In this document: positions 9,780-19,840 of the stretch, one piece after another
How positions within the stretch are numbered: position 1 is the stretch's first letter
Layout of the letters: each line of letters starts with the position of its first letter
Assembly (NCBI GenBank): GCA_903886485.1
Contig: CAISMH010000011.1
Location: forward strand, 186,001-250,000
DNA: 64,000 nucleotides
Direction: 5' to 3'
From: an uncultured Burkholderiales bacterium
GTDB lineage: Bacteria; Pseudomonadota; Gammaproteobacteria; Burkholderiales; Burkholderiaceae_C
Position numbers and translations under genes: made by a program
Notes under the pieces: model-generated
Seen by the model: the letters and a program-made list of their open reading frames with translations, nothing else
What the model was told of the DNA's origin: nothing
The model's database searches: none

Positions 9780-11027
9780 TCAAAACGCCAACGCTTCGTC
9801 CAGCAGTTCCACCCAATGCCTGACGGGCACGTCGGTGCCGCTTTGCAAATGGGTGATGCAACCAACGTTGGCGCTGAGGATGGCTTGCGGTTGGAGTGCG
9901 TCGAGGTGGCCGAGTTTGCGGTCGCGCAAGGTGGTGCTGATGTCTGAGTGAAGCACGCTGTACGTGCCCGCAGAGCCGCAGCACAAGTGGGCTTCGGTGT
10001 TGGCCACTTGAACAGCAAAGCCCAAATCGGCCAAGTGTTTTTCCACGCCGCCTTTGAGCTGCTGCCCGTGTTGCAACGTGCAGGGTGGGTGGAAGGCTTG
10101 TCGGCCCACACGCGCCATGACCGAGGCATTCAACTTGGGCTTGAGCACCGGCACCAAGGCGGGCAGCAACTCGCTCAAGTCTTTGGTGAGCGCGCTGATG
10201 CGTTGCGCTTTGGTGGCGTACACGGGATCATCTTTGAGCACGTGGCCGTAGTCTTTGACCATCACGCCGCAGCCGGAAGCGTTCATCACAATCGCCTCGA
10301 CACCTTGCTGCACAAACGGCCACCAAGCATCGATGTTGCGGCGCATATGGACCATGCCACCGTCTTGGTCGTTCAAATGAAATTTCACCGCGCCACAGCA
10401 GCCCGCTTCGGGTGCCACGAGGGTTTGAATGCCCGCGGCATCCAACACGCGCGCGGTGGCGGTGTTGATGTTGGGCAGCATGGCGGGCTGCACGCAACCT
10501 GCGAGCATCAACACTTGGCGCGCATGGGTTTGGGTGGGCCACACCACGCCGTTGCGCGCCGCTGTTTGCGGTGCGGGCACTTTGGCTTTGAGCTTGGCGG
10601 GCAAGATGCCACGCACGGCTTGGCCGAGTTTCATCGCCGGTGCAAACATGGGTGAAGGCAGGCCTTCTTTCAAAGCCCATCGCAGCATCCGCTCGCCCAT
10701 GGGGCGCGGCACTTGGGCGTCCACCACCTTGCGGCCCACGTCCACCAAGTGCCCGTATTGCACACCACTGGGGCAGGTGCTTTCGCAATTGCGGCAAGTC
10801 AGGCAACGGTCCAAATGCTGTTGGGTGGCACGCGTGGGCGTGGCCCCTTCAAACACTTGTTTCATCAAGTAGATGCGCCCACGCGGACCGTCTAGCTCGT
10901 CACCCAAGAGTTGGTAAGTGGGGCAGGTCGCGGTGCAAAAACCACAGTGCACGCACTTGCGCAAAATGGCTTCGGCTTGCTCACCTTCAGGTGTGCCAAT
11001 GTATTGGGGGGCCAGGGTGGTTTGCAT
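9780..11027 (-). CDS. glcF: Glycolate oxidase iron-sulfur subunit GlcF
   Basis: The electron-transfer subunit of membrane-linked glycolate oxidase, which turns glycolate into glyoxylate. Two [4Fe-4S] motifs CxxCxxCxxxCP sit at Cys25-35 and Cys75-85, and two CCG domains (AGCCGAVKFH and HLCCGSAGTYS) follow. Length (415) matches GlcF. It lies 15 bp after glcE on the same strand. The catalytic flavoprotein gene glcD, normally first in this operon, is not adjacent. Confidence 0.93.
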   Translation of the reverse strand: MQTTLAPQYIGTPEGEQAEAILRKCVHCGFCTATCPTYQLLGDELDGPRGRIYLMKQVFEGATPTRATQQHLDRCLTCRNCESTCPSGVQYGHLVDVGRKVVDAQVPRPMGERMLRWALKEGLPSPMFAPAMKLGQAVRGILPAKLKAKVPAPQTAARNGVVWPTQTHARQVLMLAGCVQPAMLPNINTATARVLDAAGIQTLVAPEAGCCGAVKFHLNDQDGGMVHMRRNIDAWWPFVQQGVEAIVMNASGCGVMVKDYGHVLKDDPVYATKAQRISALTKDLSELLPALVPVLKPKLNASVMARVGRQAFHPPCTLQHGQQLKGGVEKHLADLGFAVQVANTEAHLCCGSAGTYSVLHSDISTTLRDRKLGHLDALQPQAILSANVGCITHLQSGTDVPVRHWVELLDEALAF

Positions 11028-11042
11028 GTGAGGCTCTGTGTT

Positions 11043-12215
11043 TTAGGCACGACCGGGGCTGAAGATACCCGCTGGGTCAAACTGTTTTTTGAGTTCGTTT
11101 TGAATGCGTTGTTGCACGGCGTTGAGTGGGGTGTACACGCCCACGCGCTTGTCCACGTCACCCAAGGTCTGACGGCTGGCCGCACTGGTGCGAAACAGCG
11201 TGGCATGTCCGCCCGCGCGCACCGCCACATCACGCACGTGCTGTGCCGCAGACGCAGGCGCCCACAACCAACGCTGTGCGCCATGCCACTCGATGTATTG
11301 CGCGCAGGGGCTGCCTTGCACGCGCACATCCAGCACCGGGGCGGTTTGCGGCACGCTCAAACGCCACAAGCCATCTTGCTCGTTGGGGGCGTTGAAGAAA
11401 TCCAAGGTCTGCTCGCCACTGGCCTTCCAATCGGCGGCGGCTTGGGCGTTGTCTAGGCGTGTGACGTGCGCGCCCAGCGCTTGCACCTCGGCGGTCATGT
11501 GGTGGATGGCAGCGTCCACTGCCGCAACGGCACCACGCAGTCGGACAAAGAAAACGTCTTGCGCAGGCGAAGCGCTGGTGTCGTGCACCCATGCGCTGGC
11601 GTTGAGGGGCAAGGGCTGACCCCCCCAGCGGTTGATGAGCGTCAGTGCTTGGGCTTGCGACACCCCCGCGCACATGAGCGTGGCCTCACCGGGGGCCACG
11701 GGCAAGACTTTCAGCGACACCTCGGTGATGAGGCCCAACTGACCCCAACTCCCCGCGAGCAAGCGCGACACGTCGTAGCCGGCCACGTTCTTCATCACCT
11801 GACCGCCAAAGGTGAGGTGTTCACCCTTGCCGTTGATGACGCGTGCGCCCAACACAAAGTCGCGCACCGAACCGACGCTGGCACGCGCTGGGCCACTCAG
11901 GCCTGCTGCGACCATGCCGCCAATGGTGGCATCCGCACCGAAGTGCGGTGGCTCAAACGCAAAACACTGGCCGTGTTGCGCCAAGGCCGCTTCCACTTCC
12001 GCCAAGGAGGTGCCGGCGCGAACCGTGATGACCAACTCGCTCGGTTCGTAACTCAAGATGCCGCTGTAGGCACGCGTGTCTAGCACCTCGCCTTGCAGAC
12101 TTTGGCCTAAAAAATCTTTGGTACCACCCCCACGCAAGCGCAGAGGCTGCGCAGTTTGTGCGGCGTGAAGAATGCGGTCGGTGAAGTGTTGCAGTGTGTC
12201 TTGCATGGCGGCCAT
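11043..12215 (-). CDS. glcE: Glycolate oxidase FAD-binding subunit GlcE
   Basis: A 390-residue protein with the PCMH-type FAD-binding fold of GlcE: ELVITVRAGTSLAEVE, PPHFGADATIGGMVAAGLSGP and KNVAGYDVSRLLAGSWG. GlcE is a paralogue of GlcD without its full C-terminal part, and both are needed with GlcF for glycolate oxidase. It is the first gene of a glcE-glcF pair. A second ATG at 12206 is an alternative start. Confidence 0.92.
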   Translation of the reverse strand: MAAMQDTLQHFTDRILHAAQTAQPLRLRGGGTKDFLGQSLQGEVLDTRAYSGILSYEPSELVITVRAGTSLAEVEAALAQHGQCFAFEPPHFGADATIGGMVAAGLSGPARASVGSVRDFVLGARVINGKGEHLTFGGQVMKNVAGYDVSRLLAGSWGQLGLITEVSLKVLPVAPGEATLMCAGVSQAQALTLINRWGGQPLPLNASAWVHDTSASPAQDVFFVRLRGAVAAVDAAIHHMTAEVQALGAHVTRLDNAQAAADWKASGEQTLDFFNAPNEQDGLWRLSVPQTAPVLDVRVQGSPCAQYIEWHGAQRWLWAPASAAQHVRDVAVRAGGHATLFRTSAASRQTLGDVDKRVGVYTPLNAVQQRIQNELKKQFDPAGIFSPGRA

Positions 12216-12311
12216 GTTAGCCGCTGGCGTTGCTAGCGCTGTTGAATTTTTTGCACAGCGCCGTCAAAAATCGTTGGCCTTTGCTGCCCATGCGACATCA
12301 CCAACGCCCAC

Positions 12312-12336
12312 AAAAAAGCCCGCCGTGAGGCGGGCT
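12312..12336 (-). terminator. Intrinsic terminator of the glnK-amtB transcript
   Basis: Read on the minus strand, arms AGCCCGCC and GGCGGGCT close a 4-nt loop and are followed by six T residues. It lies about 35 bp past the amtB stop. Confidence 0.85.
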
Positions 12337-12371
12337 GTGAAGTCCAAGGAAAACTTGAAGTAATCGTTGAA

Positions 12372-13844
12372 TTAACGGTGGTAGGCAGTTTCGCCGTGTG
12401 AGCTGATGTCGAGGCCTTCGCGCTCTTCTTCTTCGCTGACACGCAGACCCAAAACCATGTCCACAATCTTGTAGCCGATGTAGGAAACCACACCCGACCA
12501 AACAATGGTGGTCACCACGGCTTCGAGTTGGATCAACACTTGACCGCTGATCGAGTAGTCAGCGCTGGCAGCGTTGGCCACGTAATCAAAGATGCCGGTG
12601 CCGCCGAGGGAAGGTGCAGCAAACACACCAGTCAACAAGGCACCCACAATACCGCCCACGCCGTGGACGCCGAACACGTCGAGTGAGTCATCCGCGCCCA
12701 ACAGACGTTTCAGACCATTCACACCCCACAAGCAGAGGAAGCCGCCAGCAACACCGATTGCGATGGCACCCATGGGGCCAACGAAACCGCACGCTGGGGT
12801 GATCGCCACCAAACCAGCCACTGCGCCAGACGCAGCGCCCAACATCGAGGCCTTGCCTTTGGAGAGTGCTTCACCTGTGATCCAAGCCAATGTGGCTGCA
12901 GCAGTTGCCACCAAGGTGTTGACGAATGCCAGAGCTGCGACGCCGTTGGCTTCGAGGTTAGAGCCAGCGTTGAAGCCGAACCAACCCACCCACAAGAGCG
13001 ATGCGCCAACCATGGTCAATGTCAAGCTGTGAGGGGCCATGGATTCTTTGCCGTAGCCTGTGCGCTTGCCGATCACATAAGCACCCACCAAACCTGCAAC
13101 CGCAGCGTTGATGTGAACCACAGTACCGCCAGCGAAGTCCAGTGCGCCTTTGGCCCACAACCAGCCAGCAGCGGCAGTCACAGTTTCCAAGGTGGCTGCG
13201 TCAGTGATGGCATCTGGGCCGTCCCAATACCAAACCATGTGGGCCACTGGCAAGTAGCTGAACGTGAACCAAATGGCGCAGAACAACAACACAGCAGAGA
13301 AGCGCACACGCTCAGCAAACGCACCCACGATCAAGGCACAAGTGATGGCAGCGAACGTGGCTTGGAAGGCAGCGAACGTAAACTCAGGAATCACAACGCC
13401 CTTGCTGAACGTGGCAGCAATGGAGTCAGGCGTGATGCCTTTGAAGAACAGTTTGTCGAAGCCACCAAAGAATGGTGATCCGCCGCTGAATGCCACGGTG
13501 TAGCCATAGATGACCCACAAGACATAGATGAGCGAGCTCACAACGAACACTTGCATCAACACCGACAGCATGTTCTTGCTGCGGACCAAACCGCCGTAGA
13601 ACAAAGCCAAACCGGGGATGGTCATCAAGATCACCAACACGGTGGAAATCGTCATAAAGGCGGTGTCGCCTTTGTTGGGGACTGCCGCAGGCGCTGCGGC
13701 GGCCGCTGGTGCAGCAGCTGCGGCTGGGGCAGCGGCTGGTGCAGTGACTTTGACATCAGCCGTTGGAGCAGTTTGTGCCATGGCGGCAGTACCGCCCAGC
13801 AACAAACCAAACCCGAGGGCCAGAGAGGCTAATAGTTTTTTCAT
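12372..13844 (-). CDS. amtB: Ammonium transporter AmtB
   Basis: An Amt/Rh ammonium channel of 490 residues. It starts with a signal peptide ending near AMAQTAP (residue 26), followed by an Ala/Pro-rich linker to about residue 60, then the eleven-helix core. The twin pore histidines are in VVHINAAVAG and in FGVHGVGGIVG. A signal peptide is known for some Amt proteins, including E. coli AmtB. It lies 14 bp after glnK, the usual pairing in which GlnK plugs the channel when nitrogen is plentiful. A strong terminator follows. Confidence 0.95.
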   Translation of the reverse strand: MKKLLASLALGFGLLLGGTAAMAQTAPTADVKVTAPAAAPAAAAAPAAAAAPAAVPNKGDTAFMTISTVLVILMTIPGLALFYGGLVRSKNMLSVLMQVFVVSSLIYVLWVIYGYTVAFSGGSPFFGGFDKLFFKGITPDSIAATFSKGVVIPEFTFAAFQATFAAITCALIVGAFAERVRFSAVLLFCAIWFTFSYLPVAHMVWYWDGPDAITDAATLETVTAAAGWLWAKGALDFAGGTVVHINAAVAGLVGAYVIGKRTGYGKESMAPHSLTLTMVGASLLWVGWFGFNAGSNLEANGVAALAFVNTLVATAAATLAWITGEALSKGKASMLGAASGAVAGLVAITPACGFVGPMGAIAIGVAGGFLCLWGVNGLKRLLGADDSLDVFGVHGVGGIVGALLTGVFAAPSLGGTGIFDYVANAASADYSISGQVLIQLEAVVTTIVWSGVVSYIGYKIVDMVLGLRVSEEEEREGLDISSHGETAYHR

Positions 13845-13858
13845 GATGATCTTCTTTC

Positions 13859-14218
<360 letters not shown>

Positions 14219-14229
14219 TTAGCTCGAAA

Positions 14230-15012
14230 TTAGAAGCTGTACTTGACGCCGACAACCACTGTGTTTTTCGCAGCGTTGTAGGAACTAGAGGACAAGGCTT
14301 TGAAGTTGTCTGCATTGCCATTGGTGGCGATGCCAGCCAAGCTTGCAGACAAGCCATCACCCAAGTCTTTGTTCAATGTCAAAGCAAAGTCGTTGTAGCT
14401 GGTTGCTGAGTAGTTCTTGACGGTTTGACGGCCCACGTGCGGCACCAAACTGAAACCGTTGCCGATGTCAAACGTAGCGCTCAAATCCCAATAGTTGCTG
14501 CCGTGACTATTGGCGTAGCCAAACAAATCTGAAAATGCATATGAATACTTCAATGTGGCAGGACCAAAGGTGGCTGCGCCATACGCTTCATCGGTGTTGG
14601 CGTTGACGTTAGCTTTAGGTGCAGCGTCTTTGTATGTGTTGCCAACGTATTGGTAGCGCAGGTAACCCACGTCATAAGCCAAACCAGCAGCCTCAAACTT
14701 GTAGCCACCGTACACATCCAGCTCCACAGGGCCTTTGGCTTGCGCACCAGTGCCTTGATATGCAGCATCTTTGATCCACTTGATCGTGGAAGCCCATGTG
14801 CCCAAGTAGAAACCGTTCGCATTTGCGTAATCCACACCACCTTGCAATGCTGGGCCGCCTTTTGTTTGAGCGATACCGCGGTAGCGGTACTGGCTCACAA
14901 CACCGACGTTGTAAGTAACTTCGGGCGCAGCAGGTGCTTCTGGCGCAGTTTGCGCAAACGCTGCGGAAGAGGTGGCCAAGAGGGCCAACAAAAGCTTGGA
15001 CTTGAGGTTCAT
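14230..15012 (-). CDS. TorF-family putative porin
   Basis: A 260-residue outer-membrane protein. It has a clear signal peptide (MNLKSKLLLALLATSSAAFA, residues 1-20), then VTYNVGVVSQYRYRGIAQTKGGPALQGG, the start of the TorF-type beta-barrel family, alternating amphipathic strands, and a C-terminal aromatic residue (VKYSF). The ATG at 15012 follows a GGAGAAAAA ribosome site. Members often precede glnK-amtB in beta-proteobacteria, which suggests a role when nitrogen is short, possibly uptake of a nitrogen source. The substrate is unknown. Confidence 0.85.
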   Translation of the reverse strand: MNLKSKLLLALLATSSAAFAQTAPEAPAAPEVTYNVGVVSQYRYRGIAQTKGGPALQGGVDYANANGFYLGTWASTIKWIKDAAYQGTGAQAKGPVELDVYGGYKFEAAGLAYDVGYLRYQYVGNTYKDAAPKANVNANTDEAYGAATFGPATLKYSYAFSDLFGYANSHGSNYWDLSATFDIGNGFSLVPHVGRQTVKNYSATSYNDFALTLNKDLGDGLSASLAGIATNGNADNFKALSSSSYNAAKNTVVVGVKYSF

Positions 15013-15056
15013 CGTTTTTCTCCGGTTTAAAAAATAAAAAGGTATGCACCTACTTA

Positions 15057-15071
15057 GCAGGGACCGTGCCA
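15057..15071 (-). promoter_or_regulatory. Candidate sigma-54 promoter of porin-glnK-amtB
   Basis: On the minus strand the sequence TGGCACGGTCCCTGC has the -24 block TGGCACG exactly and a -12 GC with the canonical GG-N10-GC spacing. It lies about 45 bp upstream of the porin ATG. With an NtrC-type dyad about 85-100 bp further upstream, this is the expected control of a glnK-amtB operon. Confidence 0.75.
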
Positions 15072-15154
15072 GCGTTGAAGTCCACAAAAGCGACCTCTCC
15101 ACCTCCACTAAGACCCAAAGTGATGCAGTAGTCTGGCTACCTTCTCATTTTTAC

Positions 15155-15169
15155 GCACTTACATGGTGC
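15155..15169 (-). promoter_or_regulatory. Candidate NtrC binding site
   Basis: GCAC-N7-GTGC dyad (plus strand GCACTTACATGGTGC), matching the enteric NtrC consensus core. It lies about 85-100 bp upstream of the sigma-54 promoter, a normal enhancer distance. It is also only about 57 bp before the comM start. Confidence 0.6.
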
Positions 15170-15225
15170 GCAACTTTGTCTTACATGCCCCGCAATGGGC
15201 CTTATTCATCAAAAAAAGAGGTTTT

Positions 15226-16803
15226 ATGACGCTTGCGTTAATACATAGCCGCGCACTGTTGGGTCTCTCAGCGCCGAGCGTGACTGTTGAAGTGCATTTG
15301 GCAAACGGTTTACCCAGTTTCACTTTGGTGGGTCTCGCCGACACCGAGGTGAAGGAGGCGCGCGAACGGGTGCGCTGCGCGATTCAAAACGCGGGCTTGG
15401 AGTTCCCCACAAACAAACGCATCACGGTGAACCTTGCTCCTGCCGACTTGCCCAAGGACTCGGGGCGCTTTGATTTGCCGATTGCCTTGGGCATCTTGGC
15501 CGCGCAAGGCCAACTCGAGGAGGCGGCTTTGGCCTTGCATGAGTTTGCCGGTGAGTTGTCCTTGTCGGGCGAGCTGCGCCCTGTGCGAGGAGCCTTGGCA
15601 ATGGGGCTGGCGCTGCGCGGTGCCGTTGTGCGCACACGGCTGGTGTTGCCGCCTGGCAGTGCTGAGGAGGCCGCGCTGGTGCCGACGGCCGAGGTCTATC
15701 GCGCCCAACACCTGCGCGATGTGGTGGCGCACTTTGCCAAGCCACAAATGACAGACCCGACAGCACAAGGCGAAGATGCGACAACGCACGAAGTACTTAC
15801 CAGCGAGGGATGGTCGCGCATGCAGACGCCCGTCTCGAACGTTGCCGCGGCCACGGCCAATCACGGCAGCGACTTGGCTGACGTGAAAGGCCAAGCAAGC
15901 CCAAGACGCGCGTTAGAGATTGCCGCCGCAGGTGGGCACTCTGTCTTATTGGTCGGGCCCCCCGGCACCGGCAAGTCCATGCTGGCCCAGCGCTTCGCCG
16001 GCTTGCTGCCAGACATGCACTTGGACGAAGCCTTGGAGAGCGCCGCCATCGCCAGCTTGAGTGGGCCGTTTGTGTTGAGCCAATGGATGCAACGCCCCAC
16101 CCGCAGCCCACACCACACAGCCACCTCGGTGGCGTTGGTCGGTGGCGGCACACCACCGCGCCCGGGTGAGATTTCGTTGGCGCACAACGGCGTGTTGTTT
16201 TTGGACGAGTTGCCCGAGGTCAAACGCAGCGCACTGGAAGCCTTGCGCGAGCCCTTGGAAAACGGCCACATCACCATTTCGCGTGCGGGGACACAGGCAC
16301 GGTTTCCCGCTCGCTTCCAACTGATTGCGGCCATGAACCCTTGCCCTTGTGGCTATTTGGGCTCCCCCGTCAAAGCGTGTCGCTGCACGCCCGACCAAGT
16401 GGCGCGGTACCAAGGCAAGTTGAGCGGGCCGCTGTTGGATCGCATTGACCTGCAGGTCGAAGTCCCCGCCCTCGCGAGCGACACCTTGATGCAAGCAGCG
16501 CCAGGTGAATCCACCGCCACTGTGCGCGCGCGTTGCTTAGCGGCGCATGGCAAAGCACTAGCGCGGCAAGGCGTGAGCAACCAACACTTGCAAGGCCAAG
16601 CCTTGGATGCGCACCTGCACCTCGATACAGCCGCCGCTGCGTTCTTACAAAACGCGGGCACACAGCTGGGTTGGTCTGGCCGCAGCACGCATCGCGCCTT
16701 GCGCGTGGCACGCACCATCGCAGACTTGGCCGACAGCGAGACCGTGAAAGTGGCGCATGTGGCCGAGGCCATTCAATACCGCCGCGTGTTGGTGCAGGGT
16801 TAG
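15226..16803 (+). CDS. comM: YifB/ComM family AAA+ ATPase (Mg-chelatase-like)
   Basis: A 525-residue ComM homologue. ComM is a hexameric helicase that drives branch migration during natural transformation. An N-terminal Lon-like substrate domain (about 1-170) is followed by Walker A GPPGTGKS near residue 244, Walker B LFLDELPE, a Cys-rich CPCGYLG segment, and a C-terminal magnesium-chelatase lid domain. The start at 15226 follows AAAGAGG. Its presence is compatible with natural competence, but ComM is common in non-competent species too. Confidence 0.93.
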   Translation: MTLALIHSRALLGLSAPSVTVEVHLANGLPSFTLVGLADTEVKEARERVRCAIQNAGLEFPTNKRITVNLAPADLPKDSGRFDLPIALGILAAQGQLEEAALALHEFAGELSLSGELRPVRGALAMGLALRGAVVRTRLVLPPGSAEEAALVPTAEVYRAQHLRDVVAHFAKPQMTDPTAQGEDATTHEVLTSEGWSRMQTPVSNVAAATANHGSDLADVKGQASPRRALEIAAAGGHSVLLVGPPGTGKSMLAQRFAGLLPDMHLDEALESAAIASLSGPFVLSQWMQRPTRSPHHTATSVALVGGGTPPRPGEISLAHNGVLFLDELPEVKRSALEALREPLENGHITISRAGTQARFPARFQLIAAMNPCPCGYLGSPVKACRCTPDQVARYQGKLSGPLLDRIDLQVEVPALASDTLMQAAPGESTATVRARCLAAHGKALARQGVSNQHLQGQALDAHLHLDTAAAAFLQNAGTQLGWSGRSTHRALRVARTIADLADSETVKVAHVAEAIQYRRVLVQG

Positions 16804-16807
16804 CGCG

Positions 16808-19555
16808 TCACAAATTGGGCGCCAGCAAACGCTCGAGGTCTTTCACCGCCACACCTTGGCGTTGCGCGAGGTCTTGCACTTGGTCGTCGCCAATGCGGCC
16901 GACGTTGAAGTAAGTCGCGTCGGGGTGCGCCAAGTAAAAGCCACTCACACTTGCCGCAGGCGTCATGGCCAAGCTGCTGGTCAAGCCCATGTCGATCTCG
17001 TCGCATTGCAATAGCGCAAACATGGCTTGCTTGGCGCTGTGGTCAGGACACGCGGGGTAGCCCGGGGCAGGGCGAATGCCTTGGTATTTTTCTTTGATCA
17101 GGTCTGGATTGCTCAAGGCTTCGTCCGCGGCATACCCCCACAAGTCGGTGCGCACGCGGTGGTGCATGCACTCGGCAAAGGCTTCGGCCAAGCGGTCGGC
17201 CAAGGCTTTGAACAAAATGGCGGAGTAGTCGTCGTGCGCGTCGATGAAACGCTTTTCTTGTTTCTCGGCCCCGAGGCCTGCGGTGACGGCAAACAGGCCC
17301 ACGTAGTCCGCGGCTTGGGTTTGGTCGGCCACGAAGTCGGCCAAGCAACGGTTGGGGTTTTGGTTGGGCTTGACGGTTTGTTGGCGCAAACCGTGCCACG
17401 TCATCACCTGTTGTTGGCGGGTTTCGTCGGCGTACAACACAATGTCGTCGCCCACGCGCTGTGCGGGGTACAAGCCCACCACCGCGTTGGCGGTGAGCCA
17501 GCGGTTGGCGATGATTTTTTTCAACATGGCTTGGCCGTCGGCAAACACCTTTTTAGCTTCCACGCCCACCACCTCGTCGTCCAAGATGGCGGGGAAGGGG
17601 CCTGCCAAATCCCACGTTTGAAAGAACGGGGCCCAGTCAATGTATTTTTCAAGCTCGGCGAGGTCAAAGTTTTTGAACACGCGACGGCCGATGAACTTCG
17701 GCTTCGCGGGTGTGTAGTGGTCCCAGCGGATGGGTGTGGCGTTGGCGCGCGCTTGCGCCAGCGTGACGAGTGGCGTTTGTTTTTTGTTGGCGTGCTGCTC
17801 GCGCACATGGGCGTAGTCGGCGTTCAACTCGGCAATGTATTTGGCGGCTTGGTCTGACAACAAGCCTTGAGCCACGCTCACGCTGCGTGAGGCGTCGGGC
17901 ACATAGACCACGGGGCCGTCGTAATGCGGCGCAATCTTCACCGCCGTGTGCACGCGGCTGGTGGTGGCACCACCAATCATCAGCGGCATTTTGCGGCTGT
18001 GGAAATAAGCGTCTTTTTGCATCTCGCCCGCGACGTATTGCATTTCTTCGAGCGACGGCGTGATGAGGCCTGACAGGCCAATGATGTCTGCGCCTTCTTC
18101 TTTGGCCTTGGCCAAAATTTCGTGACACGGCACCATCACGCCCATGTTGACCACTTCGTAGTTGTTGCACTGCAAGACCACGGTGACGATGTTTTTGCCT
18201 ATGTCGTGCACGTCGCCTTTGACGGTGGCCATGACGATCTTGCCCTTGGCTTTGACGTCTTGACCCGCAGCAGCTTGCAAGCGTTTTTCTTCTTCGATGT
18301 AGGGCACCAAGTGCGCCACCGCTTGCTTCATCACGCGGGCGCTCTTGACCACTTGCGGCAAGAACATCTTGCCTTGGCCAAACAAATCACCCACCACGTT
18401 CATGCCGTCCATCAGTGGGCCTTCGATGACGTGCAGCGGGCGACCACCCTTGGCCAAAATTTCTCGGTAGGCCTCTTCCGTGTCTTCGTTGATGAAGTCG
18501 GTGATGCCATGCACCAGCGCGTGACTGAGGCGATGCGCCACGCTGACGGGCGCCTCGGGTGTGCCGCGCCACGCCAGCTTTTGGCTGTCGTCTTTGGCTG
18601 CGCCTTTGGCGGTTTCGGCGACTTCGATCAGGCGTTCGCCCGGGGTCAGGTGGGCTTCGCCGTCTTTGTAGTTGGGCGTTCTATTCAACACCACGTCTTC
18701 CACGCGCTCGCGCAGCGTGGGCTCTAAGTCGTCATACACGCCGACCATGCCCGCGTTGACGATGCCCATGTCCATGCCCGCTTGGATGGCGTGGTACAGA
18801 AACACGGTGTGGATGGCTTCGCGCACGGGGTCGTTGCCGCGAAAGCTGAACGACACGTTGGACACACCGCCACTGACCTTCGCGCCGGGCAGGTGTTGCT
18901 TGATCCAGCGCGTGGCTTCGATGAAGTCCACCGCGTAGTTGTCGTGTTCTTCAATGCCGGTGGCAATGGCGAAGATGTTGGGGTCAAAGATGATGTCTTC
19001 GGGCGGGAAGCCCACCTCGTCCACCAACACGCGATATGCGCGTTCGCAAATTTCAATCTTGCGTGCGTAGGTGTCGGCTTGGCCTTTTTCGTCAAACGCC
19101 ATCACCACCGCCGCCGCACCATAGCGCTTGACCAACTTGGCTTGGCGTTTGAACTCGTCCACGCCTTCTTTCATGCTGATGGAGTTAACGATGCCCTTGC
19201 CTTGAATACAACGCAGGCCCGCTTCGATGACCGACCACTTGGATGAGTCCACCATCACTGGCACACGCGCTATGTCGGGCTCGCCCGCCATCAAATTAAG
19301 AAAGCGCACCATGGCCGCTTGGCTGTCCAACATGGCTTCGTCCATGTTGACGTCAATCACTTGCGCGCCGTTTTCCACTTGTTGACGTGCGACGGCCAAG
19401 GCTTGCTCGTACTCGCCGTTCAAAATCATGCGCGCAAAGGCTTTGGAGCCAGTGACGTTGGTGCGCTCGCCGACGTTGACAAACAACGACCCTTCGCCAA
19501 TGGACACGGGCTCAAGGCCCGACAGCTTCATGGGGGGAACGGCTTTTAAATTCAT
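16808..19555 (-). CDS. metH: Methionine synthase, C-terminal part (folate, B12 and activation domains)
   Basis: The 915-residue second half of cobalamin-dependent methionine synthase. It holds the methyltetrahydrofolate domain (about 20-290, with [11 protein letters not shown]), the B12 cap and binding domains with the cobalt-ligand motif DVHDIGKN (His450), and the AdoMet reactivation domain (about 590-915, including [12 protein letters not shown]). The homocysteine/zinc domain is absent and is encoded separately at 21041-22084. The ATG at 19555 fits MetH alignment and lies just after an SAH riboswitch whose last helix contains the ribosome site. The protein is intact, and this split is known in Burkholderiales. 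Confidence 0.95.
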   Translation of the reverse strand: MNLKAVPPMKLSGLEPVSIGEGSLFVNVGERTNVTGSKAFARMILNGEYEQALAVARQQVENGAQVIDVNMDEAMLDSQAAMVRFLNLMAGEPDIARVPVMVDSSKWSVIEAGLRCIQGKGIVNSISMKEGVDEFKRQAKLVKRYGAAAVVMAFDEKGQADTYARKIEICERAYRVLVDEVGFPPEDIIFDPNIFAIATGIEEHDNYAVDFIEATRWIKQHLPGAKVSGGVSNVSFSFRGNDPVREAIHTVFLYHAIQAGMDMGIVNAGMVGVYDDLEPTLRERVEDVVLNRTPNYKDGEAHLTPGERLIEVAETAKGAAKDDSQKLAWRGTPEAPVSVAHRLSHALVHGITDFINEDTEEAYREILAKGGRPLHVIEGPLMDGMNVVGDLFGQGKMFLPQVVKSARVMKQAVAHLVPYIEEEKRLQAAAGQDVKAKGKIVMATVKGDVHDIGKNIVTVVLQCNNYEVVNMGVMVPCHEILAKAKEEGADIIGLSGLITPSLEEMQYVAGEMQKDAYFHSRKMPLMIGGATTSRVHTAVKIAPHYDGPVVYVPDASRSVSVAQGLLSDQAAKYIAELNADYAHVREQHANKKQTPLVTLAQARANATPIRWDHYTPAKPKFIGRRVFKNFDLAELEKYIDWAPFFQTWDLAGPFPAILDDEVVGVEAKKVFADGQAMLKKIIANRWLTANAVVGLYPAQRVGDDIVLYADETRQQQVMTWHGLRQQTVKPNQNPNRCLADFVADQTQAADYVGLFAVTAGLGAEKQEKRFIDAHDDYSAILFKALADRLAEAFAECMHHRVRTDLWGYAADEALSNPDLIKEKYQGIRPAPGYPACPDHSAKQAMFALLQCDEIDMGLTSSLAMTPAASVSGFYLAHPDATYFNVGRIGDDQVQDLAQRQGVAVKDLERLLAPNL

Positions 19556-19560
19556 GGGGT

Positions 19561-19657
19561 ACTCACCTGGGGGTATCAATGCAGGTGAGCGTCGTTGCAA
19601 AAGATTCGGCCCCAAGCCTGACTTCACGCTAGATGGTGAAGCTGCAACGCTCCTTGG
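19561..19657 (-). ncRNA. S-adenosylhomocysteine (SAH) riboswitch
   Basis: On the minus strand the leader of the metH C-terminal gene matches the SAH aptamer. P1 pairs CCAAG (19657-19653) with CTTGG (19616-19612). The core reads GGAGCGTTGCA. P2 pairs CTTCAC with GTGAAG (within 19641-19621). CAGGCTTGG follows, and the pseudoknot strand CAACGACGCTCA (about 19597-19586) can pair its CGCTC with GAGCG. P4 pairs CTCACCTG (19589-19582) with CAGGTGAG (19569-19562), which contains the ribosome site 6 bases before the ATG. In known cases SAH binding favours the pseudoknot over P4 and turns translation on. Confidence 0.9.
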
Positions 19658-19798
19658 AGAGTCAATATTTTAACGGTTGTCAGTTTGACTAAGCCTTAAA
19701 TCAACAACCCCGCATCAAGTTCTACATGCAGCACCGTTTGTAATAAATTGGCCACCGCGCTTTGAAACACAGCAAAAACCAGTCAAGCAGGTATTAAC

Positions 19799-19804
19799 TA
19801 TAAT
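19799..19804 (+). promoter_or_regulatory. Candidate -10 element for the module inside the metH locus
   Basis: A perfect TATAAT lies inside the dyad TAACTA-TAAT-TAGTTA (19795-19810), 37 bp before the ATG at 19841. No good -35 is seen at 16-18 bp, so an activator may be needed. The dyad could be an operator. Confidence 0.4.
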
Positions 19805-19840
19805 TAGTTACTATTGGCATAAAAGTAAAGGAATATTGGC

